Below are positions 1 to 8,906 of a stretch of 64,000 bases of DNA, piece after piece. A model generated the notes under the pieces. It searched no databases and was not told the DNA's origin. It saw only the letters and a program-made list of their open reading frames with translations. The translations under genes and the position numbers were made by a program. The DNA comes from Metaclostridioides mangenotii. Its GTDB lineage: Bacteria > Bacillota > Clostridia > Peptostreptococcales > Peptostreptococcaceae. How positions within the stretch are numbered: position 1 is the stretch's first letter; every line of letters begins with the position of its first letter. The DNA lies in the NCBI RefSeq assembly GCF_017873185.1, contig NZ_JAGGJX010000006.1, positions 62,001-126,000 on the forward strand, in the 5' to 3' direction.

Positions 1-46
1 AATTATGATTTATGTTATAATAATATTTATTAAGGAGGGCTGATTT

Positions 47-367
47 GTGAGAGTAGATAAAGGTTCTGAGATAACTAGAAACATTAAGATAATTGAATGG
101 ATGAAGACGGAAATTTTAATGAGTGTGAGTGATCTATTCAACTTGCTTTTTAAAGGAGTAAAGCCACTAGATGAAGCTATTCAAGATACACTTGCTAATA
201 TAATTATGATTACGTATCTTTTGGCAAAGAGACTTGGTATTAGTTTTAAAGATGTTGATTATAAAGTGAAAGAAAAAATAAAAATAGGTAAAGAAGAAGA
301 TCATAGTGTTGAAAGATGGTATGGAGATCTTACCAATCTAGAGAAACATTTAGACAATAGGGAGTGA
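47..367 (+). CDS. MazG-like family protein
   Basis: A 106-residue all-helical protein resembling the MazG-like family found beside yybS and gdpP in Clostridia. MazG proteins are nucleotide pyrophosphohydrolases, but I do not see the full EExxE...ExxD metal-binding set, so catalysis is uncertain. The GTG start at 47 follows a strong ribosome site (AAGGAGGG, 32-39). It ends 7 bases before the next gene, so it is probably the head, or near the head, of the operon with the YybS-like protein, gdpP, rplI and dnaB. Any gene further upstream lies outside the window. Confidence 0.75.
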   Translation: MRVDKGSEITRNIKIIEWMKTEILMSVSDLFNLLFKGVKPLDEAIQDTLANIIMITYLLAKRLGISFKDVDYKVKEKIKIGKEEDHSVERWYGDLTNLEKHLDNRE

Positions 368-374
368 TTCTGAA

Positions 375-1334
375 TTGGAGATAAAGATTAGGCCATCTCA
401 ACTACTCGGTGTAGTTTTTTTGACCATTGCATTAGCAGCAATATTTGTATATGTTCCAGTACTAAGTTTGTTTAGCCCGCTTATTGCAGTAACTTACGTT
501 TTAGTTGGAGCTAAAAATAATGCCAAACTCACAGTACAAGCGGTGATAATTACATTTCTTATGCTTTGGGTTAGTGTAGATATTTCATACGCATTAAATA
601 TATGTATAACATTTATGCTACCTGGAATATTAATAGGTAAAATGATAAATACAAGTTTTAAAGATAAAAACGCAGATAAACTTGTACCAATATTTTGGGG
701 AAGTATTATTTTTATAATAAGTACAATAATTTATTTTTTAATTGTACACTTTGCATTTAAAATTGATCTTATGTCTGGAATAACTAAATTGATTGAAGAG
801 CAAATAAAAGCAATGGATATGGAGTCAAGCAATCTTATATTTAAAAATATAAAAGGTATGGAATCAATTAGTGCGGATGAGGTTATGAACTATTTTCTAA
901 ACTTTATGCCAATATGGTTGATAGCACAAAATATAATGTATTCCTTTATAGTTTATTATTTGAGTATTTTTACTATAAATAAGATAAATAAAGAAAAATT
1001 AGAATCTGCTAAATTTACTGAAATTTTTCTTCCAGGCCATGCGGTGTGGGCTTTAATATTCATGTACATATCTATTTTGATATTAGATGTAGCTGGAATA
1101 AAAATGAATAAGGAACAAGTAATTCTTAATTTATTTTTTGCATTTGCTGTATTATTCTTAATACAAGCAATATCGTTATATGCTTACTATCTAAAGAATA
1201 TATCAAAAAATGGATTAATAGTATGTGTATTGTTGCTAGTACTATTTATAGCAGGGATACTTGGAGCAACAGTTATTGGTATGTTTGACTGTGTATTAGA
1301 TTTTAGAAAAGTTAAAAGTAACAAATCCACTTAG
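375..1334 (+). CDS. YybS-like polytopic membrane protein (DUF2232)
   Basis: A 319-residue membrane protein with about eight hydrophobic segments (the first near residues 9-40, the last near 270-305). Length, topology and position just before gdpP match DUF2232/YybS, whose function is unknown. The frame opens with TTG at 375; a GGGAG ribosome site lies just upstream and I see no better in-frame start. It ends 10 bases before the chosen gdpP start, indicating cotranscription and possibly a membrane partnership with GdpP (inference). Confidence 0.8.
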   Translation: MEIKIRPSQLLGVVFLTIALAAIFVYVPVLSLFSPLIAVTYVLVGAKNNAKLTVQAVIITFLMLWVSVDISYALNICITFMLPGILIGKMINTSFKDKNADKLVPIFWGSIIFIISTIIYFLIVHFAFKIDLMSGITKLIEEQIKAMDMESSNLIFKNIKGMESISADEVMNYFLNFMPIWLIAQNIMYSFIVYYLSIFTINKINKEKLESAKFTEIFLPGHAVWALIFMYISILILDVAGIKMNKEQVILNLFFAFAVLFLIQAISLYAYYLKNISKNGLIVCVLLLVLFIAGILGATVIGMFDCVLDFRKVKSNKST

Positions 1335-1344
1335 GAGGATGAGA

Positions 1345-3339
1345 ATGAATAAGAGATCGACCTTTAAGATCAATATGCCAGAGATAAATCTATATATAAT
1401 TGCTATTGGAATTCTAAGCGTTATTTTGATTTATTACAACTTTTATATAGGTGGCGCATTCTTTGTTTGTTTTTTGTACTTAGTTTTCCACAATTGGAGA
1501 TTGAATTCGATGAGAACAAAGGAATGGGCTGAGTATATTCAGAGCCTGTCTTTGAATATAGATGAGACAACTAAGCAGGCGATTTTAAATTTGCCAATAC
1601 CGCTTTGTATTCTTGAATTTGATGGGCATATATCTTGGTTTAATAAAAAGTTTTACGATATGATGGATGTTAAAGATCTTCTAAATCAGAATATAGAAGA
1701 GTTGATTGATGATCTTAACTTAAGAAAAGTTTTAAATGAAAATAAAGAGATGTATACTGACATCAGCTACAAAGATAGAGAGTATACAATTGTATATAAT
1801 GTAGTAAAAAACGATAAAGAGGATAGTGCAAAGTACTACATGATACTTTATTGGCTGGATAAAACTGATAGCCTGAAGCTTGAGAGTGATTACAACAATG
1901 AAAAAAATGCAATGATGTTGATTCAGGTCGACGGTTACAATGAAGTAATTGAAAGTGCTAAAGAAGAGCATAGATCCCTTATTAATATGGACATTGAAAG
2001 ACAACTAGGAGTTTTGGAAGCTAATAATAATTGTGCAATCAAAAAAACTGCTAGAGATAAGTACATCGTTGTACTTTATAAAGAAGATTTACTAAAATTA
2101 GAAGAAGAAAAATTCTCAATTCTAGATAGAATAAGGGAAATCGACCATGGAAATAACCTCCCAGTTACAATAAGTATCGGGATCGGTGTAGATGGAGATT
2201 CTTTAAAGGATAATTTAGAGTTAGCTACTGGAGCTTTAGATTTAGCTCTGGGAAGAGGCGGAGATCAAGCTGTTGTAAAGACAAAAGACAACTTTATATT
2301 CTTCGGTGGTAAATCAAAAGCGGTAGAAAAGAAGACAAAAGTTAAGTCTAGGCTTATAGGACACGCACTTAGAGAGGTAATCAAGCAGAGTGAACACGTA
2401 TATATTATGGGGCATAAGTATCCAGATATGGACGCAATAGGAGCTGCAGTTGGAATATACGATATATGTAAATCGTGCGATAAGCGAGCAAATATAGTAT
2501 TAGATAGCGAAAATGAGGCAGTGGAAATATTTATAGATAAACTTAAAGAAGTTGAATACTACAATGGATTGTTTGTAACTTCTGAGGAAGCTCTAGATAA
2601 TTGCACAGAGGATACCTTAGTAGTTGTTGTTGATACACATAGACCTAATCACACTGAGTGTGAGGAGCTTTTAAATATATCTAGAAAACTTGTTGTAATA
2701 GATCACCACAGAAGAGGTGTGGAATTTATCAACGATACGGTTCTTTTATTCCACGAAATTTATGTATCATCTACGTGTGAGATGGTTACAGAGTTGGTAC
2801 AGTATATGGAAGACGATGTAAATATAAATAAACTTACAGCAGAAGGACTTCTAGCTGGGATAAGCCTGGATACGAAGAACTTCTCGTTTAAAACAGGTGT
2901 TAGAACATTTGAGGCTGCTTCATATCTAAAGAAAGTAGGAGCAGATACTGTGGAAGTTAAAAAGTTCTTTAACTCAGATGTAAAGGACTTTATAGTAAAA
3001 GCAGAAACAATACAAAACGCAAAAATAATTGACGATAGAATATGTATAGCTTACTCAGAAACCGAGATGAGCAATATAAATATAGTAATAGCTCAAGTCG
3101 CAGATGAACTGCTTAATATAAAGCAAGTTGAGGCATCATTTGTACTTGGACATAAAGATGGTAAGGTATTTATAAGTTCTAGATCATTAGGAAAGATAAA
3201 TGTACACGTACTTATGGAAAAGTTAGGCGGGGGAGGACATATGGACATAGCTGGTGCACAGCTAAAAGATGTCACTCTAAAAGATGCTTATAAGATGGTT
3301 CAAGACATAATACTAGATTATTTAGAGGAGGAAGAATAG
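1345..3339 (+). CDS. gdpP: Cyclic-di-AMP phosphodiesterase GdpP
   Basis: A membrane-bound phosphodiesterase that degrades c-di-AMP. Two N-terminal membrane helices (about residues 15-55) are followed by a PAS-like domain, a degenerate GGDEF domain (the signature is not canonical, as is usual in GdpP), and a C-terminal DHH/DHHA1 unit. Visible catalytic motifs are HKYPDMDAIGA near 356, VVDTHRP, DHHRR near 452 and GGGGH near 627. The upstream ATG at 1339 abuts the AGGAGG site (1333-1338), so the ATG at 1345 with normal spacing is the better start. The stop codon touches the rplI start with no gap, suggesting translational coupling. Confidence 0.93.
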   Translation: MNKRSTFKINMPEINLYIIAIGILSVILIYYNFYIGGAFFVCFLYLVFHNWRLNSMRTKEWAEYIQSLSLNIDETTKQAILNLPIPLCILEFDGHISWFNKKFYDMMDVKDLLNQNIEELIDDLNLRKVLNENKEMYTDISYKDREYTIVYNVVKNDKEDSAKYYMILYWLDKTDSLKLESDYNNEKNAMMLIQVDGYNEVIESAKEEHRSLINMDIERQLGVLEANNNCAIKKTARDKYIVVLYKEDLLKLEEEKFSILDRIREIDHGNNLPVTISIGIGVDGDSLKDNLELATGALDLALGRGGDQAVVKTKDNFIFFGGKSKAVEKKTKVKSRLIGHALREVIKQSEHVYIMGHKYPDMDAIGAAVGIYDICKSCDKRANIVLDSENEAVEIFIDKLKEVEYYNGLFVTSEEALDNCTEDTLVVVVDTHRPNHTECEELLNISRKLVVIDHHRRGVEFINDTVLLFHEIYVSSTCEMVTELVQYMEDDVNINKLTAEGLLAGISLDTKNFSFKTGVRTFEAASYLKKVGADTVEVKKFFNSDVKDFIVKAETIQNAKIIDDRICIAYSETEMSNINIVIAQVADELLNIKQVEASFVLGHKDGKVFISSRSLGKINVHVLMEKLGGGGHMDIAGAQLKDVTLKDAYKMVQDIILDYLEEEE

Positions 3340-3789
3340 ATGAAAGTTATATTACTTAAAGATGTTAAGGGAACTGGTAAAAAAGGGGAGATGAAAGAAG
3401 TAAGTGATGGATATGCGAGAAACTTCTTGTTCCCTAAAAAGATGGCTGTAGCTGCAGATAGCACAGCTGTTAAAGAACTAAAAGAAAAAAATAAATCAGA
3501 AGAGTTTAAAGCTCAACAAGAGTACGACAACGCTGTACTTTTAGGCAAAGAAATGGAAAAAGTGAGTATAGATATATACACAAAAGCTGGCGAAGGCGGA
3601 AGATTATTTGGATCAATAACTTCTAAAGACATAGCAGAGCAGCTTAAAAAGCAAAAAGATATAGATGTAGATAAGAGAAAAATAGTACTAGAAGAGCCTA
3701 TAAGAGTTTTGGGATCTACTAAGGTAGAGATAAAAATACACCCAAAAGTAACTACAAATATAAGAGTTGATGTAAAAGAAAAGCAATAA
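3340..3789 (+). CDS. rplI: 50S ribosomal protein L9
   Basis: A 149-residue L9, the usual length. The N-terminal rRNA-binding domain is clear ([20 protein letters not shown], then [11 protein letters not shown]), followed by the long connecting helix and the C-terminal domain with GGRLFGSIT. It starts immediately after the gdpP stop, with its ribosome site (GAGGAGG, about 3324-3330) inside the gdpP coding sequence. The gdpP-rplI-dnaB order is a conserved Firmicute arrangement. Confidence 0.98.
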   Translation: MKVILLKDVKGTGKKGEMKEVSDGYARNFLFPKKMAVAADSTAVKELKEKNKSEEFKAQQEYDNAVLLGKEMEKVSIDIYTKAGEGGRLFGSITSKDIAEQLKKQKDIDVDKRKIVLEEPIRVLGSTKVEIKIHPKVTTNIRVDVKEKQ

Positions 3790-3806
3790 TCTCTCGAGGT
3801 GATATG

Positions 3807-5135
3807 ATGGAAGATATAACGAGAGTTCCCCCTCATAGTGTCGAGTCCGAACAATCAATACTCGGATCGATACTTCTGGATAAAGATGCAATGATTACTG
3901 TTGCAGAGATTATAAGTCCAGATGATTTTTATAAAGAGGCACACAAGATTATTTACGAAAGTATGGTCTCGCTTAGCAATAAAAGCGAGCCGATTGATAT
4001 AATAACTTTGACCGAGGAACTAAAAGGAAAAGGGCACTTAACTGATGTTGGAGGAATTAGCTATATAACTAGTTTATCGACTGTAGTTCCAACTACATCA
4101 AATGTTAAATTCTATACAGATATAGTAAAAGAAAAGTCTGTATTAAGAAAACTAATAAAAGCATCAAACGATATAATTAAACTTGGATACGAAAAATCCA
4201 TAAAGATAGAAGATGTAATAGACCAAGCAGAGAAAAAGATTTTTGATATATCACAAGAAAAAGCCAGTGATGATTTCAAACCTATAAATGAAGTCTTAAT
4301 GGATACTTACGATATGATTGAACAATTGTATACAAACAAGAGCGATGTTACAGGTGTGACAACAGGGTTTAAAGACCTTAATAAGAAAATGAATGGATTT
4401 CAGAGAACAGACCTCATACTTATAGCGGCCAGACCTGCAATGGGTAAGACCGCTTTTTCTCTGAATCTTGTTCAAAATGCCGCTATAAAGGGCAATGCGT
4501 CTGTAGCAGTATTTAGTCTTGAGATGTCTAAAGAACAGCTTGTACAGCGTATGCTATCGTCTCAGTCCAGTGTTGATCTTAAGAGAATAAAGACTGGTAC
4601 ACTAGGAGATAGTGATTGGCCGAGAATAATAGATGCGATGGCTGTACTTTCTGATACTAAGATCCATATAGATGATACTCCTGGTATTAAAATATCGGAG
4701 CTTAGATCCAAATGCAGAAAACTTAAGATCGAGCAGGGATTAGATTTAGTACTTATAGATTACCTTCAACTTATGGAGGGAGATGGAAAGAACGAGAGTA
4801 GACAGCAGGAGATTGCTCAAATATCAAGATCATTAAAGATACTTGCCAAAGAGCTAAACTGTCCTGTTATAGCGCTATCTCAGCTTTCTCGTGCCCCTGA
4901 GCAGAGGGCGGATCACAGACCTATGCTTTCAGACCTTAGAGAGTCTGGTTCTATAGAGCAGGATGCGGATATAGTAATGTTTTTATACAGAGATGAGTAC
5001 TATAATGCAGATTCAGAGAGCAAGAATATATGTGAGGTTATTATTTCTAAAAACAGACATGGAGAAACAGGTTCTGTTGAGCTAGTATGGTTAGGTGAAG
5101 TTCAAAGATTTGGAGACAAGCTTAGAGATCTTTAA
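3807..5135 (+). CDS. dnaB: Replicative DNA helicase DnaB
   Basis: The hexameric replication-fork helicase. The N-terminal DnaB domain starts with RVPPHSVESEQSILGS; the RecA-like ATPase domain has Walker A (ARPAMGKTAFS, near residue 205-215), Walker B (LVLIDYLQLM) and the conserved segment SQLSRAPEQR. At about 442 residues it is full length. Two adjacent ATGs (3804 and 3807) follow the GAGGTGA site; 3807 gives the better spacing. It is the last gene of the MazG-like/yybS/gdpP/rplI operon, and its probable loader is encoded at 8.9-9.9 kb on the other strand. In C. difficile the helicase and loader genes are neighbours in the same way. Confidence 0.96.
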   Translation: MEDITRVPPHSVESEQSILGSILLDKDAMITVAEIISPDDFYKEAHKIIYESMVSLSNKSEPIDIITLTEELKGKGHLTDVGGISYITSLSTVVPTTSNVKFYTDIVKEKSVLRKLIKASNDIIKLGYEKSIKIEDVIDQAEKKIFDISQEKASDDFKPINEVLMDTYDMIEQLYTNKSDVTGVTTGFKDLNKKMNGFQRTDLILIAARPAMGKTAFSLNLVQNAAIKGNASVAVFSLEMSKEQLVQRMLSSQSSVDLKRIKTGTLGDSDWPRIIDAMAVLSDTKIHIDDTPGIKISELRSKCRKLKIEQGLDLVLIDYLQLMEGDGKNESRQQEIAQISRSLKILAKELNCPVIALSQLSRAPEQRADHRPMLSDLRESGSIEQDADIVMFLYRDEYYNADSESKNICEVIISKNRHGETGSVELVWLGEVQRFGDKLRDL

Positions 5136-5155
5136 AAATCCGATAAATATACACA

Positions 5156-5309
5156 TATGTCCACAGAACAACCTTTCTTTTTACAACAAAAATGTGGATA
5201 TATGTCGCTAGAATATCTATAAACATTGAAAAATAGATATATATTTATACACAGTATCCACAGATAGCCTGTTGATAAATGTGAATAACATGTATATTAA
5301 TGTGAATAA
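5156..5309. promoter_or_regulatory. Cluster of DnaA-box-like 9-mers after dnaB
   Basis: Compared with the DnaA box TTATCCACA, five sites have one mismatch: 5193-5201 (minus, ATATCCACA), 5245-5253 (TTATACACA), 5254-5262 (GTATCCACA), 5280-5288 and 5301-5309 (both minus, TTATTCACA). A sixth, ATGTCCACA at 5157-5165, has two. Two sites are directly adjacent head to tail. The cluster occupies the 273-base gap between dnaB and the next small gene. It could be a DnaA titration or regulatory site. The density is seen directly; the function is inference. Confidence 0.55.
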
Positions 5310-5408
5310 ACTTAAAAATTACTGTTAGAAAGTGCAAAAAAGAAGATATAAAGTTTATAAATTTACGTTTTTTATTAATTTTAAAAACGAAGGGTCGGTG
5401 AAAATATT

Positions 5409-5717
5409 ATGGAAAAAATAAGCATATTATATTTTTATCCTGATTATGTTAAGATAAATAACGAAATAAATTTAATTAGAATAGTAGACAATGAAATAAA
5501 AGAAGGCATAATTATCTTTGCAGAGGATAAAGGCGATGAAGTAATTTTAAACCTGACAAATACAAATGTAGGTGAAGTAGTACCTATGCTTAAGCTAGAA
5601 AGTGTGGATAAACTAGTAATAGCTGTAAATAATATAAAAGAAAATGAAAACAAGATCAAGTCGTTGAAAGACTTGTCAGAGATAGAAAAACATGTATTAA
5701 AGTTATTAAGTTGTTAA
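5409..5717 (+). CDS. Conserved-position hypothetical protein between dnaB and purA
   Basis: A 102-residue protein I do not recognise. It reads as alternating beta strands and short helices, with an acidic C-terminal half (SLKDLSEIEKHVLKLLSC), no signal peptide and no membrane segment, so it is probably a small cytosolic protein. The ATG at 5409 has a weak purine-rich site upstream (GAAGGG near 5389). It lies between the DnaA-box-like cluster and purA and is preceded by an AT-rich stretch likely to hold its promoter. Confidence 0.6.
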   Translation: MEKISILYFYPDYVKINNEINLIRIVDNEIKEGIIIFAEDKGDEVILNLTNTNVGEVVPMLKLESVDKLVIAVNNIKENENKIKSLKDLSEIEKHVLKLLSC

Positions 5718-5795
5718 ATTGTTTGAATTAATAACGAATATTTGATAATATATATATGTAAAACATTCGATATTATATGAATAGAGGTGGAACAT

Positions 5796-7085
5796 ATGAA
5801 AACAGTTGCGGTTGTAGGTTCTCAATGGGGGGACGAAGGAAAAGGTAAGGTTATAGATTATCTTGCAACACAAGCCGATGTAGTAATAAGAGGACAAGGT
5901 GGAAACAATGCTGGTCATACTCTAGTAGTTGGAGATAAAAAATATGCACTGCGTTTAATACCATCAGGAATATTAAATCCAGAAGCTATAAATGTAATAG
6001 GGAACGGAATAGTTTTTGACCCAAAAGGATTTTTAAAAGAGCTAGAGATGTTTGAAGAGGGGACTATAAACCCAGACAACATAAAAATAAGTGACAGAGC
6101 GCATGTTATATTCCCATATCACAAGGAAATAGATGCTTTATCTGAAGAAGCTAGAGGAGACAACAAAATAGGTACTACTAAAAATGGTATCGGCCCTTGC
6201 TATATGGATAAAACTGAAAGATCTGGAATAAGAATATGTGATCTTATGGACAAAGATATATTTGCAGCTAAATTAAAGCCACAAATAGAAGCTAAAAATA
6301 AAATAGTAAAAAATATATACGGAAAAGAAGAGCTATTCGACTTTGAAGCTATATACAATGAATACTTAGGATATGCTGATCGAATAAGAAAATTCGTAGA
6401 TGACACTACAGTAGTAGTATACGATGCTATAAAAGAAGGAAAAAAAGTATTATTTGAAGGTGCTCAAGGAACATTCCTAGATTTAGACCTTGGAACGTAT
6501 CCATTTGTTACTTCTTCACATCCTATATCAGGAGGATTTGCAGTTGGAGCTGGAGTTGGGCCAAACATGATCAAAGATGTTGTTGGTATAGTTAAGGCTT
6601 ATACAACAAGAGTTGGAGAAGGACCATTTGTTACTGAGTTAAACAACGAAATAGGCGAGCAAATAAGAAAGCAAGGAAATGAATTTGGAGTAGTAACAGG
6701 TAGACCGAGAAGATGTGGTTGGTTCGATGCTGTTATGGTTAGTTATGCTGCAAGAGTAAATGGACTTACTAGTATGTCTTTCATGTTACTAGATGTACTT
6801 AGCGGTTTTGACAAATTAAAAATATGTACTGCTTACAAAATGGGAGATAAGATAATCAAAAACTTCCCAGCATCTTTAGATGATCTTGCAAAATGTGAGC
6901 CAGTTTATGAAGAATTAGATGGATGGAACGAAGATATAACTAAAGTTACTAACTACGATGAGCTTCCAGAAAACGCTAAAAAATACATTAAGAGAATAGA
7001 AGAACTTGTAGGAGTTAGCGCTGATATAGTTTCAGTCGGACCAAATAGACTTCAGACGATAGTTAGAAGAAATATATTTTCTTAG
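5796..7085 (+). CDS. purA: Adenylosuccinate synthetase
   Basis: Catalyses the GTP-dependent joining of IMP and aspartate, the first step from IMP to AMP. The P-loop GSQWGDEGKGKVID lies at the N terminus, followed by GGNNAGHT, the switch segment TTKNGIGPCYMDK, GAQGTFLDLDLGTYPFVTSS and VTGRPRRCGWFDA. It is about 429 residues, full length. The open frame extends back to GTG at 5787, but that codon lies inside the ribosome site (AGAGGTGG, 5783-5790), so ATG 5796 is the start. It is monocistronic and closed by the hairpins at 7093-7197. Confidence 0.97.
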   Translation: MKTVAVVGSQWGDEGKGKVIDYLATQADVVIRGQGGNNAGHTLVVGDKKYALRLIPSGILNPEAINVIGNGIVFDPKGFLKELEMFEEGTINPDNIKISDRAHVIFPYHKEIDALSEEARGDNKIGTTKNGIGPCYMDKTERSGIRICDLMDKDIFAAKLKPQIEAKNKIVKNIYGKEELFDFEAIYNEYLGYADRIRKFVDDTTVVVYDAIKEGKKVLFEGAQGTFLDLDLGTYPFVTSSHPISGGFAVGAGVGPNMIKDVVGIVKAYTTRVGEGPFVTELNNEIGEQIRKQGNEFGVVTGRPRRCGWFDAVMVSYAARVNGLTSMSFMLLDVLSGFDKLKICTAYKMGDKIIKNFPASLDDLAKCEPVYEELDGWNEDITKVTNYDELPENAKKYIKRIEELVGVSADIVSVGPNRLQTIVRRNIFS

Positions 7086-7147
7086 GAAATTGAGATAAAT
7101 TTTATTTGAAATTTATCTATAAAAAGCAAAGAATTTATTAAAAAAGT

Positions 7148-7197
7148 GGGAAATCACAAAAGATTTTAGGTACTTTTGTGCTTTTCCCTATATTTTT
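7148..7197 (+). terminator. purA terminator
   Basis: Stem GGGAAAtCACAAAAG (7148-7162) pairs with CTTTTGTGctTTTCCC ending at 7188, followed by T-rich sequence. A second perfect 10-bp hairpin without a T tract (AGATAAATTT, 7093-7102, with AAATTTATCT, 7109-7118) lies just upstream. Confidence 0.75.
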
Positions 7198-7238
7198 GTA
7201 GAAATTATAAAAAAAATAAATAATTTTGTAAAAAAGTA

Positions 7239-7267
7239 TTGACGAAATATCTACCACACGATATAAT
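7239..7267 (+). promoter_or_regulatory. Sigma-A promoter of the tRNA pair
   Basis: TTGACG (7239-7244), a 17-base spacer, and TATAAT (7262-7267). It sits 33 bases before tRNA-Lys and is among the best promoter matches in the window. Confidence 0.9.
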
Positions 7268-7300
7268 CTTACTTGTGGTAAAACAGAGACAAAAAAATAC

Positions 7301-7376
7301 GGTCTATTAGCTCAGTCGGTAGAGCACCTGACTTTTAATCAGGGTGTCCCGCGTTCGAGTCGCGGATAGATCACCA
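7301..7376 (+). tRNA. tRNA-Lys (TTT anticodon)
   Basis: A 76-base tRNA including an encoded CCA end. Acceptor arms GGTCTAT and ATAGATC pair with one G-T wobble. The D arm holds TAGCTCAGTCGGTAGAGCA, the anticodon stem CCTGA/TCAGG closes the loop CTTTTAA, and the T arm contains GTTCGAGTC. It is cotranscribed with tRNA-Glu six bases downstream. Confidence 0.97.
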
Positions 7377-7382
7377 ATAAGT

Positions 7383-7457
7383 GGCCCGTTGGTCAAGCGG
7401 TCAAGACACCGCCCTTTCACGGCGGTAACAGGGGTTCGATTCCCCTACGGGTCACCA
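7383..7457 (+). tRNA. tRNA-Glu (TTC anticodon)
   Basis: A 75-base tRNA with encoded CCA. Acceptor arms GGCCCGT/ACGGGTC pair, anticodon stem CCGCC/GGCGG closes the loop CTTTCAC, and the T arm contains GGTTCGATTCC. It shares the promoter at 7239-7267 and the terminator at 7475-7505 with tRNA-Lys. Confidence 0.97.
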
Positions 7458-7474
7458 TTTACTACAACATATAG

Positions 7475-7505
7475 ACTAGCTTAATATTTTAAGCTAGTTT
7501 TTTTA
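7475..7505 (+). terminator. tRNA operon terminator
   Basis: Perfect 10-bp stem ACTAGCTTAA (7475-7484) / TTAAGCTAGT (7489-7498), 4-base loop, then a run of T. Confidence 0.93.
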
Positions 7506-7705
7506 TTGTATTAATAATACCTATAAAAGTTCTAACATTTAGTTATATTATTATAATTAATTCAATATAAAGTATAACGAGTTTATAATATTAACTTTAT
7601 TAGAAATTAACTTTATTAATAATATATTTAATACTAATTTATAATTGTGAAACTTAATATAGATTTGTTATACTTAGATTAAATAAATGTTGAAGAGGTG
7701 TGTAT

Positions 7706-8500
7706 ATGTTTCAAGAGGAGTTTTCGGTAATAGTAGAGACTGCCAGAAAAAAAGCTAAGTTTTTAGAACGTAATTTTACTGGTTATTTGATGGCATCAAT
7801 GCTAGCTGGCTTATACGTGGGATTAGCTATCTTATTTATCTACACATCAGGTGGAATGCTCGCAGGAGCACCTTACGTAAAGATTTTTATGGGTGCAACT
7901 TTTGGGATAGCACTTAGTTTAGTACTTATGGCAGGTTCAGAGTTATTTACAGGGAATAATATGATTATGACGGCAGGAATGTTAAAAAAGACAGTTAACC
8001 TAAATCAAACTATCAAATTATGGGTTGTTTGTTATCTAGGGAACTGGATAGGGGCAATTATAGTATCACTTATGTTCATTGGTGCCGGGCTTGCAAAAGG
8101 ACCAGTAGGCGAGTTTATAGCGGCTACAACTGCAACTAAAATGAGCATCGAGCCTATGCAATTATTTTTTAGAGGTATGCTTTGTAATATACTAGTTTGT
8201 TTAGCTGTATGGTGTAATTATAAGCTGAAATCAGAGAGCGGAAAACTTATAATGATATTCTGGTGTCTATTTGCTTTTATAACTTCAGGATATGAGCATA
8301 GCATTGCTAATATGACTTTGCTTACAGTTGGATTATTAAAGCCTATGGGAGCTGCAATTACGCTTGGGGGTTACTTCTATAATATTCTTATAGTTACACT
8401 GGGCAACATAGTTGGAGCGATCTTATTCTTGACTATACCGTACTACGCTATTTCAAAAGATAAAAGCGAAGAAAAGGATATGACGAAAAGTAAGTCATAA
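7706..8500 (+). CDS. Formate/nitrite transporter (FNT) family channel
   Basis: A 264-residue membrane protein with six hydrophobic helices, of the pentameric FNT channel family that carries small monovalent anions (formate, nitrite, hydrosulfide). The family signature GSELFTGNNMIMTAG is near residue 78, and the second half contains NILVCLAVW and the YEHSIANMT segment with the conserved pore-region histidine. No formate lyase, nitrite or sulfite reductase gene lies nearby, so the substrate cannot be assigned. The frame extends back to GTG 7700, but ATG 7706 is correctly placed after AAGAGG (7693-7698). It has its own terminator. Confidence 0.92.
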   Translation: MFQEEFSVIVETARKKAKFLERNFTGYLMASMLAGLYVGLAILFIYTSGGMLAGAPYVKIFMGATFGIALSLVLMAGSELFTGNNMIMTAGMLKKTVNLNQTIKLWVVCYLGNWIGAIIVSLMFIGAGLAKGPVGEFIAATTATKMSIEPMQLFFRGMLCNILVCLAVWCNYKLKSESGKLIMIFWCLFAFITSGYEHSIANMTLLTVGLLKPMGAAITLGGYFYNILIVTLGNIVGAILFLTIPYYAISKDKSEEKDMTKSKS

Positions 8501-8513
8501 AGATAATATTTTT

Positions 8514-8552
8514 AAAGATGGATAGAACTTAATAGCTCTATCCATCTTTTTT
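8514..8552 (+). terminator. Terminator of the FNT gene
   Basis: Stem AAAGATGGATAGA (8514-8526) / TCTATCCATCTTT (8537-8549) with a T run. Confidence 0.9.
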
Positions 8553-8591
8553 ATTATTGATAATGAATAGTAACTAGCCGTAGAAATATGA

Positions 8592-8800
8592 TTGAAGATA
8601 ATAACGATTAAATCAATAAGACTAGCTGTTAGTGGTAATTATGATAAAGTTATGTATGCTGAATACGACAGCAAAGTGAAAGAGTTCTACAGGACGACTA
8701 CGTTACTCTGAGAGGTATAAGCGCAGGTTTATATACATATAAATCAATAATGGGACCAAGCATTACTATACTATCAATGAGGGTCGATAAAATAAATTAA
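8592..8800 (+). pseudogene. Frameshifted remnant of an unrecognised small protein
   Basis: Two overlapping open segments in different frames look like one broken gene. The first reads SGNYDKVMYAEYDSKVKEFY (ending near 8709). The second (8687-8800) reads DYVTLRGISAGLYTYKSIMG and ends at a stop. Composition is protein-like and the segments abut at about 8690. I cannot name the family. The rest of the 8.55-8.85 kb gap shows nothing else. Confidence 0.35.
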
Positions 8801-8856
8801 TAATTATAGAGTATTTGCTTTCAATTGAATTGTCAATTTATTGAATTTGAATAAAT

Positions 8857-8886
8857 AAAAAAGCTGTTTTAAATACAGCTTTTTTT
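8857..8886. terminator. Bidirectional terminator after the helicase-loader gene
   Basis: AAAAAAGCTGT (8857-8867) / ACAGCTTTTTT (8875-8885) with a 7-base loop; A and T runs on both sides let it work in both directions. It closes the minus-strand dnaD/loader pair. Confidence 0.88.
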
Positions 8887-8906
8887 AAGTGCATATAAAT
8901 TTTTAT

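Noticed and set aside
3513-3891. Minus-strand open frames across rplI and dnaB
   Set aside because: They are mirror frames of conserved genes with no ribosome sites.
5156-5309. Chromosomal origin of replication
   Set aside because: No dnaA or dnaN gene and no clear AT-rich unwinding element with DnaA-trio motifs are next to the boxes, so only a box cluster is claimed.
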